From: Pseudomonadota bacterium
GTDB taxonomy: Bacteria; Pseudomonadota; Gammaproteobacteria; Burkholderiales; Methylophilaceae
Assembly: GCA_029549705.1 (NCBI GenBank)
Contig: JAKPIR010000085.1
Span: 1-14,353, forward strand
Direction of reading: 5' to 3'
DNA length: 14,353 bases
Shown: one piece after another, positions 1-7,273 of the stretch
Layout of the letters: every line of letters starts with the position of its first letter
Position numbering within the stretch: the stretch's first letter is position 1
Notes under the pieces: generated by a model
The model's database searches: none
What the model was told of the DNA's origin: nothing
The model's input: only the letters and a program-made list of their open reading frames with translations
Program-made: the position numbers and the translations under genes

Positions 1-284
1 TGCGCGTTGGGCGCGAAGTGATTGTGACTTTTCCAAACTTTGGTTATTGGCGCAATCGTTTACAAATACTCACTGGCAATATGCCTGTGTCTAAAACGTT
101 GCCCTACCAGTGGTTTGATACGCCCAATGTGCACCTTTGCACCATTCACGATTTTGACCAGTTTTGTAAAAAACACAATATTACGGTGCTAGAGCGCCGC
201 GTGATTACTGACGCGCAAGCGGTTGAATTTATGCCAAATCTGTTAGGCAATCTTGCGATGTATCGACTTAAAGCCTCATCGTGA
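1..284 (+). CDS. metW: MetW, methionine biosynthesis protein, C-terminal part (5' end outside window)
   Basis: Partial gene: the frame is open from base 3 and ends at TGA 282-284, giving about 93 residues, roughly the C-terminal half of a family usually near 200 residues. Visible are VTFPNFGYW, then WFDTPNVHLCTIHDF, a stretch typical of MetW, and the MPNLLGNLAMYRL end. MetW has a methyltransferase-like fold. In proteobacteria it is encoded next to MetX and works with it in homoserine acylation for methionine synthesis; metX would be expected just upstream, outside the window. The GTG at base 18 is not a credible start because the conserved fold continues upstream of it (RVGRE). The stop overlaps the ampG start in GTGA, implying co-transcription and translational coupling. 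The S-adenosylmethionine-binding N-terminal motif cannot be seen here. Confidence 0.9.
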   Translation, partial: RVGREVIVTFPNFGYWRNRLQILTGNMPVSKTLPYQWFDTPNVHLCTIHDFDQFCKKHNITVLERRVITDAQAVEFMPNLLGNLAMYRLKASS

Positions 285-1696
285 GTACACCCGGCACGGC
301 TCAGCCTTCAGTATGGCAATCGCTTTTCAGCAAAAAAATGCTGATATGCATTTTTACAGGGTTTAGCTCAGGCCTGCCGTTGTTCATTTTAATCAGCCTG
401 CTGCCTGCATGGCTACGTAGCGAAGGGGTTAGCCTCAAAGCGATTGGCCTGATGGCGCTGATTCTGTTTCCCTACACCTGGAAGTTTCTCTGGGCGCCCA
501 TTCTTGACCGCTACACTTTACCACTTGGCCGTCGGCGTGGTTGGATTCTACTCACCCAACTGGTGTTACTCGCCAGCGTATTTTGGTTTGGCAGTGTTTC
601 TGCCAAAAATCTGACAGCGCCTGTATTTGAGAGCCACGCTTACTTTAGCGGGTTATTTAGCCTCAGCTTGCCCGTTTGGCCCACCGTAAAGGCATTCTTA
701 TCGCACCCGATTACCATTTTCAGCTTTATCGTTGCCATATTTTCTGCCACACAAGATATTGCACTTGATGCCTACCGCCGCGAACTGCTGCTAGACCACG
801 AATTAGGGCTAGGTAATGCCGTTCATGTGAATGCTTATAAAATCGCAGGCTTGGTACCTGGATCATTGTCGCTGATTTTGGCCGACCATCTGACATGGAA
901 TCATGTGTTTATGATTACGGCTTTATTTATGCTGCCCGGCATCATCATGACCTTAATGGTAACTGAGCCCATGCTTAAAAATGGCGCGCCACGCACCCTA
1001 CGCGCAGCAGTGGTGGAGCCGTTTAAGGAATTCATCAGCCGCAACGGTATGCAAACTGCGCTGCTCATTCTAGCCTTTATTTTTCTATATAAACTGGGCG
1101 ACAGCATGGCCACAGCGCTGGCAACGCCTTTTTATCTGGACATGGGTTTTAGCAAAACTGAAATTGGCTTAATCGCCAAAAATGCCGGGCTATGGCCAAG
1201 TGTGATTGGTGGCTTGTTAGGGGGGATTTGGATGATTAAGCTCGGCATCAACCGCTCGCTTTGGCTATTTGGCTTTGTGCAAATGGTGGCCATTTTAGGC
1301 TTTGCGTGGCTCGCTAAAGCCGCCGCCGACCCCGCATTATTTAATGCATATTTTGAGTTCAACTTCTTGGGTTACCAATTTACCCTGCAAGAGCGGCTGG
1401 TTTGGTTAGCCCTTGTGATTGGTATTGAGGCGTTTGGTGTGGGCTTGGGTACAGCCGCTTTCGTTGCGTTTATCGCACATACTACGCACCCACTTTATAC
1501 CGCCACGCAATTTGCGTTATTTACCAGTTTAGCCGCTGTGCCACGCACTTTTGCCAACGCTGCCACAGGTTATATGGTTGAAAGCCTAGGCTGGTTTAAA
1601 TTCTTTATTCTCTGCTTTTTATTGGCCATACCCGGTATGTTGCTGCTGCTTCACATCGCGCCATGGAACAAAACAGCCAAAGCAATTGAAGTCTAA
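281..1696 (+). CDS. ampG: AmpG-family muropeptide permease (MFS transporter)
   Basis: A 471-residue polytopic inner-membrane protein with about 12 or more hydrophobic segments. AmpG permeases import anhydro-muropeptides (GlcNAc-anhydroMurNAc peptides) released during wall turnover so that they can be recycled in the cytoplasm. Family hallmarks are the FSSGLPLFILISLLPAWLR first helix (residues 28-46), YTWKFLWAPILDRY (65-78) followed by the basic loop GRRRGW, and ATQDIALDAYRREL (156-169). The start is GTG at 281, within the 4-base GTGA overlap with metW; the length and N-terminus fit the family. The metW-ampG pair is common in betaproteobacteria, so the overlap reflects operon packing rather than a shared pathway. 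It ends three bases before the convergent xth stop. No ampC or ampR is seen in the window, so a link to beta-lactamase induction cannot be claimed; wall recycling is the safer role. Confidence 0.9.
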   Translation: MSTPGTAQPSVWQSLFSKKMLICIFTGFSSGLPLFILISLLPAWLRSEGVSLKAIGLMALILFPYTWKFLWAPILDRYTLPLGRRRGWILLTQLVLLASVFWFGSVSAKNLTAPVFESHAYFSGLFSLSLPVWPTVKAFLSHPITIFSFIVAIFSATQDIALDAYRRELLLDHELGLGNAVHVNAYKIAGLVPGSLSLILADHLTWNHVFMITALFMLPGIIMTLMVTEPMLKNGAPRTLRAAVVEPFKEFISRNGMQTALLILAFIFLYKLGDSMATALATPFYLDMGFSKTEIGLIAKNAGLWPSVIGGLLGGIWMIKLGINRSLWLFGFVQMVAILGFAWLAKAAADPALFNAYFEFNFLGYQFTLQERLVWLALVIGIEAFGVGLGTAAFVAFIAHTTHPLYTATQFALFTSLAAVPRTFANAATGYMVESLGWFKFFILCFLLAIPGMLLLLHIAPWNKTAKAIEV

Positions 1697-1699
1697 CGT

Positions 1700-2491
1700 T
1701 TAAGCATCCTCATATTCCACGATGAGCGGCGCATGGTCGCTAAACCGCTCCGCTTTATAAATACTGCATAATTTGGCTCGGCCGGCAAAGTTGGGGGTTG
1801 CAATTTGGTAATCAATACGCCACCCAACGTTTTTCGCCCAAGCTTGCCCGCGGTTACTCCACCAGGTATAGCTTTCATCAGTTGTGGTTGGGTGTAGCTT
1901 TCGGTACACATCTACCCAGCCAATTTCATCAAACAGAGTGGTCAGCCAAGCGCGTTCTTCGGGCAAAAAGCCCGAATTTTTACGGTTGCCCTTATAGTTT
2001 TTAAGGTCAATGTCTTGATGCGCGATGTTCCAATCACCGCAAATCACCACATCACGCCCGCTTTGCTTCAACGCTTTTAAATGCGGTAAAAATCGGTCCA
2101 TCACGCTAAATTTAAACGCCTGACGCTCCTCTCCACTAGAACCTGAAGGCAAGTAGAGCGACACCACGCTTAAGTTGCCAAAACGCGCTTCAATATAGCG
2201 CCCTTCCGCATCAATATCTAACACATCGTCGTGAGCATGGCTTAAACCTTCAATCACGCTGTCAGGCTTTTGTTTACAATAGATGCCCACACCGCTATAG
2301 CCCTTTTTCTCTGCATAATGAAAATAGCCGTAATACCCTTCAGGATTCAACATTTCTGGCGTCATATCGGCTTGCTGTGCTTTAATTTCTTGCAGACAAA
2401 TAATATCGGCATCTTGTTTTTTTAACCATGTATAAAGACCTTTATTATTTGCAGAACGTATGCCGTTTAGGTTTAGCGATATAATCTTCAA
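1700..2491 (-). CDS. xth: Exodeoxyribonuclease III / AP endonuclease (XthA/ExoA family)
   Basis: A 263-residue cytoplasmic DNA-repair enzyme that cuts abasic sites and removes 3' blocks or nucleotides from duplex DNA (base excision repair). All catalytic motifs of the exonuclease-endonuclease-phosphatase fold are visible: LNLNGIRSA with N7, LQEIKAQ with metal-binding E35, SLYLPSG with Y113, GDWNIAHQD with D153 and N155, WRIDYQ with D228, and the terminal SDHAPL with D252-H253. Length matches the family (about 255-270). The start is TTG at 2489-2491: translation from it gives the classic MKIISLNLNGIRSA, and no in-frame ATG lies nearby. An AAGGA stretch about 10 bases upstream can serve as the ribosome site. 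It is convergent with ampG (3-base gap) and divergent from pyrE (40-base gap). The function is secure; the TTG start is unusual but well supported. Confidence 0.95.
   Translation of the reverse strand: MKIISLNLNGIRSANNKGLYTWLKKQDADIICLQEIKAQQADMTPEMLNPEGYYGYFHYAEKKGYSGVGIYCKQKPDSVIEGLSHAHDDVLDIDAEGRYIEARFGNLSVVSLYLPSGSSGEERQAFKFSVMDRFLPHLKALKQSGRDVVICGDWNIAHQDIDLKNYKGNRKNSGFLPEERAWLTTLFDEIGWVDVYRKLHPTTTDESYTWWSNRGQAWAKNVGWRIDYQIATPNFAGRAKLCSIYKAERFSDHAPLIVEYEDA
2480..2485 (+). promoter_or_regulatory. Candidate -10 box of the pyrE promoter, inside the 5' end of xth
   Basis: A perfect TATAAT lies 47 bases before the pyrE start codon, within the first codons of the opposite-strand xth gene. No good -35 hexamer is seen at 16-18 bases. 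Because the xth-pyrE gap is only 40 bases, a pyrE promoter would have to reach into xth in this way. A start near 2492 would leave a leader of about 40 bases. The site also reads as xth codons, so a chance match is possible. Confidence 0.4.
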
Positions 2492-2531
2492 AACTTATTT
2501 TTCCTTAGTCTATCAAAACAATTTATTCAAT

Positions 2532-3212
2532 ATGAGCCAACAAAACAAAGCATTAGAGGCCGAAAAGCAATTCAGCCAAGATTTTATCGCATTTGCGGTT
2601 AAAAAAGAGGTTTTACGCTTTGGCGAATTTAAAACAAAAGCGGGGCGCAGCAGCCCATATTTTTTTAACGCAGGTCTATTTAACGACGGTGAAAGCCTGA
2701 TGAAACTGGGCGAATTTTATGCCGCCGCCATCCAAAATTCTGGCATTGCGTTCGATATGCTGTTTGGCCCCGCCTACAAAGGCATTACCTTAGTGGCAAG
2801 TATTGCCATTGCATTTGCCAAAAATGGTCACAATATTCCTTACGCTTACAACCGCAAAGAAACAAAAGATCATGGCGAGGGTGGCGTCATTGTGGGTAGC
2901 CCACTCAAAGGTCGCGTGCTGATTATTGATGATGTCATTTCTGCGGGGACCTCTGTGCGCGAGTCCGTTGAACTGATTAAAGTCAACGGTGCTAAGGCCT
3001 GTGGCGTTGCTATTGCCATTGACCGGCAAGAAAAAGGCCTAGGCGAATTGTCAGCCGTGCAAGAAGTGATGCAGCAACAGCAATTACCCGTGTGTGCCAT
3101 TGCCACACTAACTGATTTGCTCAATTATTTGCAGGATAAACCAGAATTGGCGCAGTATTTGCATGCAGTTCAGCGCTATCGTCAACAATATGGTGTGATA
3201 ACATCGAATTAA
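2532..3212 (+). CDS. pyrE: Orotate phosphoribosyltransferase
   Basis: A 226-residue cytoplasmic enzyme that joins orotate and PRPP to form orotidine 5'-monophosphate, the penultimate step of UMP synthesis. Visible are the FGPAYKG segment (residues 78-84), the mobile catalytic loop RKETKDHGEGG (108-118), and the PRPP-binding loop VLIIDDVISAGTS (129-141) with its paired aspartates. Length is close to the usual 210-230. The frame is open 24 codons further upstream to an ATG at 2460, but that stretch (FRFSDIIFKTYFSL...) overlaps xth and looks like read-through of non-coding sequence. The ATG at 2532, giving MSQQNKALEAEKQFSQDFI, matches the family. No clear Shine-Dalgarno sequence precedes it. There is no pyrimidine-type attenuator with a T-run in front of the gene, so control of the E. 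coli pyrE type is not visible. Confidence 0.96.
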   Translation: MSQQNKALEAEKQFSQDFIAFAVKKEVLRFGEFKTKAGRSSPYFFNAGLFNDGESLMKLGEFYAAAIQNSGIAFDMLFGPAYKGITLVASIAIAFAKNGHNIPYAYNRKETKDHGEGGVIVGSPLKGRVLIIDDVISAGTSVRESVELIKVNGAKACGVAIAIDRQEKGLGELSAVQEVMQQQQLPVCAIATLTDLLNYLQDKPELAQYLHAVQRYRQQYGVITSN

Positions 3213-3214
3213 CG

Positions 3215-3232
3215 CTATGATATCTATGATAT
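3215..3232 (+). repeat. Tandem 9-bp repeat (CTATGATAT x2), possible doubled -10 element
   Basis: Two perfect, directly adjacent copies of CTATGATAT start three bases after the pyrE stop, followed by an AT-rich stretch. Each copy contains TATGAT, five of six matches to a sigma70 -10 box, so this may be the promoter of the downstream DUF4124 gene. No convincing -35 box is present 16-18 bases upstream of either copy. It could equally be a short operator-like repeat or a replication-slippage duplication. Confidence 0.35.
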
Positions 3233-3272
3233 ATTTTATTCATTACAGAGAAATAAGGCCTTGCTTGGCAAA

Positions 3273-4181
3273 ATGAAGCCATTGCTTTTACAACCTGAAC
3301 CTATAAACATTAATACGCTACGCTTGGACGGCCTTAAACGCCGTCCTGGTGCATTCGCCTATGCATCCCGCAATCTGCTATGGGTAGCATGTCTGTTTTT
3401 AATGTTTGGCATCAGCCAGCCGGCCAGCGCTGAAGGCAAAATCGTCAAATGGAAAGATGCCAATGGCGTCACCCATTATGGTGACAAACTGCCCGCAGAT
3501 GCGGCCGGACGCAGCAATAGCGAAATCAACAAAACGGGCGTTATCGTTAAAAAAAATGAGGCCTACAATGAAAAAACCGATAGCGGCGAAGTAGAACGCG
3601 CTAATACCAGCCAATCTCGGCGTGATTCAGCCTTATTGGCTTCATACGGTAGCATTGAAGAAATTGACCTAGCCCGTGACCGCAATATCAAAAGTGATGA
3701 GTTAGCGCTTGCAAACCTTAATCAACGGCTTAACGACACGCGCGCTACTTTGCAAAAAAACAAAGAAAAGCAAGAAAACTTTCTAAACCGTAAAAAACCT
3801 GTACCGAGCAATATCCTAGACGACATCAAATATAATCAGGCGCAAATCGCCAAAACACAAGCTGAAATCACCGCAGTTGAAAAAAACATCGCCGTCACCA
3901 TGGCGCGTTTTGCCAGTTACAAGGCAAGATATGCCGAACTGAAACCGAATAACGATAAGTCACCCGTTATTATTGAAGGCAAAAAACGCTTAGCCGAGCT
4001 TGAAGCCAAAAAAGCCGCCACACAAACGCGTTTGAATGGCCTGCTTAAAGAAGCACTGGATGCCAAAAAAGCAGGTGTTGAGCAACCTCAGCGCGTGTCG
4101 TTTGGCATTCAAGAAGCCAATGAAGAAATTGCAAGGCTCAATTTAGAAATCATGGCAACTCAGGCTAAAATGAAAGAATAG
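3273..4181 (+). CDS. Exported DUF4124 / coiled-coil protein, function unknown
   Basis: About 302 residues from ATG 3273. A hydrophobic segment (NLLWVACLFLMFGIS) ending in QPASA before EGK is a likely signal peptide with cleavage after the last Ala, so the mature protein should be periplasmic or envelope-associated. Next comes a DUF4124-like motif, GKIVKWKDANGVTHYGDKLP, the short beta-rich module common in exported proteobacterial proteins. The remaining ~190 residues are charged, rich in Lys, Glu, Ala and Gln, and predicted by eye to form long alpha-helical coiled coils (for example LANLNQRLNDTRATLQ and KRLAELEAKKAATQTRL). The start is uncertain. TTG 3261 adds four residues. ATG 3273 has an AAGG about 14 bases upstream. 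TTG 3324 would give a normal-length signal peptide, because the other starts leave over 30 residues before the hydrophobic core. No enzyme motif is visible. It stands alone between pyrE and the convergent gatB. Confidence 0.8.
   Translation: MKPLLLQPEPININTLRLDGLKRRPGAFAYASRNLLWVACLFLMFGISQPASAEGKIVKWKDANGVTHYGDKLPADAAGRSNSEINKTGVIVKKNEAYNEKTDSGEVERANTSQSRRDSALLASYGSIEEIDLARDRNIKSDELALANLNQRLNDTRATLQKNKEKQENFLNRKKPVPSNILDDIKYNQAQIAKTQAEITAVEKNIAVTMARFASYKARYAELKPNNDKSPVIIEGKKRLAELEAKKAATQTRLNGLLKEALDAKKAGVEQPQRVSFGIQEANEEIARLNLEIMATQAKMKE
3326..3346 (+). repeat. Perfect 7-bp GC-rich inverted repeat in the 5' part of the DUF4124 gene
   Basis: GGACGGC and GCCGTCC flank a 7-base loop (CTTAAAC), capable of forming a compact hairpin in RNA. 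No T-run follows, so it is not a standard terminator. It lies within the poorly conserved-looking N-terminal coding segment and directly abuts an alternative TTG start at 3324. It could influence translation there, or it may simply be coding sequence for LDGLKRRPG. Confidence 0.45.
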
Positions 4182-4282
4182 CTTTTAAAAAATTCAGTAG
4201 AGTCAGTTAGTCAGTGTGTCACGCAAATACACCTTTTCTATCCCCAAAAAAAACATTCAATACAAGCCTAAATACCTCCGAG

Positions 4283-4330
4283 AAAAAAATAATGCTCTGG
4301 AAGCCTTTATTTATAAGGCTTCCAGAGCAT
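4283..4330 (-). terminator. Rho-independent terminator of the gatCAB operon
   Basis: A perfect 16-bp stem (ATGCTCTGGAAGCCTT at 4292-4307 and its complement at 4315-4330) closes a 7-base loop. Read on the minus strand, the stem is followed by TA and then seven T residues (4289-4283), the arrangement of an intrinsic terminator. It starts about 43 bases after the gatB stop. On the plus strand the stem is followed by an A-rich run (CAAAAAAGG), so it is not an obvious terminator for the DUF4124 gene, although the long stem might slow polymerase both ways. The rest of the 191-base gap shows no gene. Confidence 0.85.
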
Positions 4331-4372
4331 CAAAAAAGGTTGCAACAAATTTAAGCGCTTTTTATGGTTTAT

Positions 4373-5818
4373 TTAGCTTAATTTCTTCTTCAAAATTTCA
4401 TTCACCTGCGCGGGGTTAGCTTTACCTTTTGAAGCCTTCATCGCCTGACCGACAAGTGCGTTAAACGCTTTTTCCTTACCCGCCTTAAATTCTTCTACCA
4501 TGGCTGGGTTGGCTTTTAATACTTCATCAATGATTGCTTCAATCGCACCGCTATCAGACTCTTGTTTTAGGCCTTTTGCGGCAATAATGGCATCTACATC
4601 ACCCTCACCATTCCAAAGCGCTTCAAATACCTGTTTGGCCGCATTGTTTGAAATAGTGTTGTCTGCAATTCGCTTGAGCAGGCTGGCAAGCTGATTTGGA
4701 TTGACGGGTGAATCTGTAAGTGATTTTTCTTCTGCATTCAACTTGGCTGAAACTGCACCCATCACCCAGTTTGCGGCCGGTTTTGCCTCAGCGCCAGCAT
4801 GTACAGTCTGCACAAAGAAATCTGCCAGCTCGCGGCTTGCTGTGAGCGTTGCCGCATCGTAGCTGGTTAAGCCAAATTCAGCTTCAAATCGGGCTTTCAT
4901 CGCTTCTGGCAGCTCAGGCATTTGCGCTTTGACGCGCGCTTTATCTTCTTCAGAAATAGTCAGTGGCAGTAAATCTGGGTCTGGGAAATAGCGGTAATCG
5001 TTCGCTTCTTCTTTAGAGCGCATTGCGCGCGTTTCACCCGTGTCTGGATTAAACAGTACAGTTGCTTGCTGAATCGTGCCACCGTCTTCTAGTGTTTCAA
5101 TTTGCCAGCGCGTTTCATATTCAATGGCCTGTTGCATGAATTTGAACGAATTGAGGTTTTTAATCTCGCGACGCGTGCCGAGTGTATCTGAACCTTTTTT
5201 ACGCACAGAAACGTTCACGTCACATCTAAAGCTGCCTTCTTGCATATTACCATCGCAAATGCCAATCCACTGTACGAGCTCGTGCAATTTTTTGGCATAC
5301 GCCACGGCTTCAGCCGCAGAGCGCATATCGGGTTCCGTCACAATTTCCAAGAGCGGCGTGCCTGCACGGTTCAAATCGATACCGCTCATACCCTCTACCG
5401 CACCGTGTACCGATTTACCTGCATCTTCTTCTAAATGCGCGCGGGTGATATTCACCACTTTTTCATAAGCTGGATGTTTACCAACCGCCGGCACTTGAAT
5501 CGTCACGGCACCCTTACCTACAACGGGCAATTCGTATTGGCTGATTTGGTAGCCTTTAGGCAAATCAGGGTAGAAGTAATTCTTGCGAGCAAATACGCTA
5601 CGTGGCGCGATTTCAGCATTCACGGCCAAGCCAAATTTAATCGCACAATTCACCGCTTCGCGGTTCAACACGGGCAACACACCCGGCAAGGCAATGCTCA
5701 CTTCACAAGCTTGGGTATTTGGCTCAGCACCAAAGGCCGTGGACGCGCCCGAAAAGATTTTTGTGTTTGTTTTTAATTGAGTATGTGTTTCTAACCCAAT
5801 AACGACTTCCCATTCCAT
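4373..5818 (-). CDS. gatB: Asp-tRNA(Asn)/Glu-tRNA(Gln) amidotransferase subunit B
   Basis: 481 residues, the normal family length. GatB is the tRNA-binding and kinase-like subunit of GatCAB. It phosphorylates the Asp or Glu side chain on misacylated tRNA with ATP and receives ammonia channelled from GatA. Visible are the N-terminal VIGLETHTQL with metal-binding H12, ARKNYFYPDLPKGYQISQYE, the DLNRAGTPLLEIVTEPD segment, and RCDVNVSVR. The C-terminal ~140 residues form the helical GatB/YqeY-type tRNA-contact domain, ending in NEILKKKLS. The start ATG shares its A with the gatA stop (TAATG), so translation is probably coupled. It is the last gene of the operon and is followed by a strong terminator. 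In an organism that also has GlnRS, the complex mainly makes Asn-tRNA(Asn); which applies here cannot be told from this window. Confidence 0.97.
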   Translation of the reverse strand: MEWEVVIGLETHTQLKTNTKIFSGASTAFGAEPNTQACEVSIALPGVLPVLNREAVNCAIKFGLAVNAEIAPRSVFARKNYFYPDLPKGYQISQYELPVVGKGAVTIQVPAVGKHPAYEKVVNITRAHLEEDAGKSVHGAVEGMSGIDLNRAGTPLLEIVTEPDMRSAAEAVAYAKKLHELVQWIGICDGNMQEGSFRCDVNVSVRKKGSDTLGTRREIKNLNSFKFMQQAIEYETRWQIETLEDGGTIQQATVLFNPDTGETRAMRSKEEANDYRYFPDPDLLPLTISEEDKARVKAQMPELPEAMKARFEAEFGLTSYDAATLTASRELADFFVQTVHAGAEAKPAANWVMGAVSAKLNAEEKSLTDSPVNPNQLASLLKRIADNTISNNAAKQVFEALWNGEGDVDAIIAAKGLKQESDSGAIEAIIDEVLKANPAMVEEFKAGKEKAFNALVGQAMKASKGKANPAQVNEILKKKLS

Positions 5819-7272
5819 TATTCAATTCCTTGCGGCATTTGAAGATGCCAGTCAGTCACTTGTTGATATTGGTGCGCCACGTTCAACATGCGGGCTTCAT
5901 CAAAATAATTACCGATAATTTGCAAACCCACCGGCAGCCCATTGCTAAAACCTGCTGGCACACTCATGCCGGGCAATCCCGCTAAATTGGTTGAGATGGT
6001 GTAAATATCTTGCAAATACATCGCCACGGGGTCATCCACTTTTTCGCCGGCCTTAAAGGCCGTTGAAGGTGCGGCCGGGCCCATAATCACATCACACTGT
6101 TTGAACGCTTCAACAAAATCCTCTGCAATCAAGCGGCGAATTTGCTGCGCTTTGAGATAATACGCATCATAATAACCCGCACTTAACACATAAGTACCAA
6201 TCAAAATACGGCGCTTTACTTCTGCACCAAAGCCTTCGGCCCGGCTTTTACAATACATATCCATCAAATCTGAATATTCGGCAGTACGATGCCCGTAACG
6301 TACGCCATCATACCGGGACAAGTTACTAGAAGCTTCAGCAGGCGCTAAGACGTAATAAACGGGAATCGAAAGCCCAGTGTTAGGAAGCGAAATTTCTACG
6401 ATTTCAGCTCCTAACTTTTTGTATGCTGCAATCGCCTCATCGATGACCTTGCCAACGCCTGCATCAAGCCCTTCGGCAAAAAATTCTTTTGGTAAGCCGA
6501 CTCTTAATCCTTGCAAGGGCTTGGCCAAGTCACGGGTGTAGTCTTCTTTTTCACGATTTAAACTGGTCGAATCGCGTTCGTCAAACCCTGCCATCACGTT
6601 CATCATCAGCGCGCAATCTTCAGCACTCTTTGCCATCGGGCCTGCTTGATCAAGCGATGAAGCAAACGCAATCATGCCATAACGAGAAACCACGCCATAA
6701 GTTGGTTTTAAGCCAGTAAATCCGCAAAGCGAAGCAGGTTGACGAATCGAACCGCCAGTGTCAGTACCCGTTGCCGCCGCACACAGCCTAGCCGCCACTG
6801 CAGCAGCACTGCCGCCGCTACTGCCGCCCGGTACTCGCTCTGTATCCCACGGGTTTTTTACGCCTCCAAAATAGCTGGTTTCATTGGATGAGCCCATGGC
6901 AAATTCATCCATATTGGTTTTGCCTAAATTCACTGCGCCAACGGCATCAAATTGCGTAATCACATGCGCGTCATAGGGCGCAACAAAGTTAGCCAACATT
7001 TTAGAGCCGCAAGTCGTAGGCCAGTCTTTGGCGCAAAATATATCTTTTTGCGCAATAGGAATACCAGTCAGCGGTTCAGCTTTCCCAGCCGCAATCAACG
7101 CGTCGGCGGCCTTTGCCTGCGCAAGTGACTTCGCCTCGTCTAACGCAATGTAAGCGTTAATGTTGGGGTTATGCTGGGCAATTCGCCCCAAAAAAGTTTG
7201 CGTGAGTTCTACGCTAGAAATTTTCTTCGTCTGGAGCATTTCTCCAAACTGCTTTAAGCTACTGTTTATCAT
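5818..7272 (-). CDS. gatA: Asp-tRNA(Asn)/Glu-tRNA(Gln) amidotransferase subunit A
   Basis: 484 residues from ATG 7272. GatA is the glutaminase (amidase-signature) subunit that releases ammonia from glutamine for transfer to the misacylated tRNA. The Ser-cisSer-Lys catalytic triad is complete: Lys76 in GIPIAQKD, Ser151 in the glycine-serine loop VPGGSSGGSAAA, and nucleophile Ser175 in TGTDTGGSIRQPAS. The common motif GFTGLKPTYG follows. Two starts are possible. ATG 7272 (MINSSLKQF) begins one base after the gatC stop and is preferred. TTG 7281 adds MNN and would overlap gatC by 8 bases. Neither has a strong Shine-Dalgarno sequence, which fits coupling to gatC translation. The gene ends in TAATG, overlapping the gatB start by one base. 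The amino-acid sequence shows no gaps or missing active-site residues. Confidence 0.97.
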   Translation of the reverse strand: MINSSLKQFGEMLQTKKISSVELTQTFLGRIAQHNPNINAYIALDEAKSLAQAKAADALIAAGKAEPLTGIPIAQKDIFCAKDWPTTCGSKMLANFVAPYDAHVITQFDAVGAVNLGKTNMDEFAMGSSNETSYFGGVKNPWDTERVPGGSSGGSAAAVAARLCAAATGTDTGGSIRQPASLCGFTGLKPTYGVVSRYGMIAFASSLDQAGPMAKSAEDCALMMNVMAGFDERDSTSLNREKEDYTRDLAKPLQGLRVGLPKEFFAEGLDAGVGKVIDEAIAAYKKLGAEIVEISLPNTGLSIPVYYVLAPAEASSNLSRYDGVRYGHRTAEYSDLMDMYCKSRAEGFGAEVKRRILIGTYVLSAGYYDAYYLKAQQIRRLIAEDFVEAFKQCDVIMGPAAPSTAFKAGEKVDDPVAMYLQDIYTISTNLAGLPGMSVPAGFSNGLPVGLQIIGNYFDEARMLNVAHQYQQVTDWHLQMPQGIE

Positions 7273-7273
7273 A

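Noticed and set aside
1693..2004. Short open frames on both strands overlapping the 3' end of xth
   Set aside because: Shadows of xth in other frames; the xth frame carries all catalytic motifs.
2460..2531. N-terminal extension of PyrE by 24 residues to an ATG at 2460
   Set aside because: It overlaps xth on the other strand, the residues are unlike PyrE N-termini, and ATG 2532 gives the family-like start and length.
3326..3346. Hairpin considered as a pyrE terminator
   Set aside because: No T-run after the stem, over 110 bases past the pyrE stop, and inside the next open frame.
4216..4419. Small plus-strand reading frame of 67 codons between the DUF4124 gene and gatB
   Set aside because: It begins with GTG, spans both arms of the terminator hairpin and runs into the end of gatB; no ribosome site or protein-like pattern.
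5076..5776. Plus-strand open frames (up to 130 codons) opposite gatB
   Set aside because: They are antisense shadows of a well-conserved gatB gene; composition is low in typical domain features and no ribosome sites are seen.
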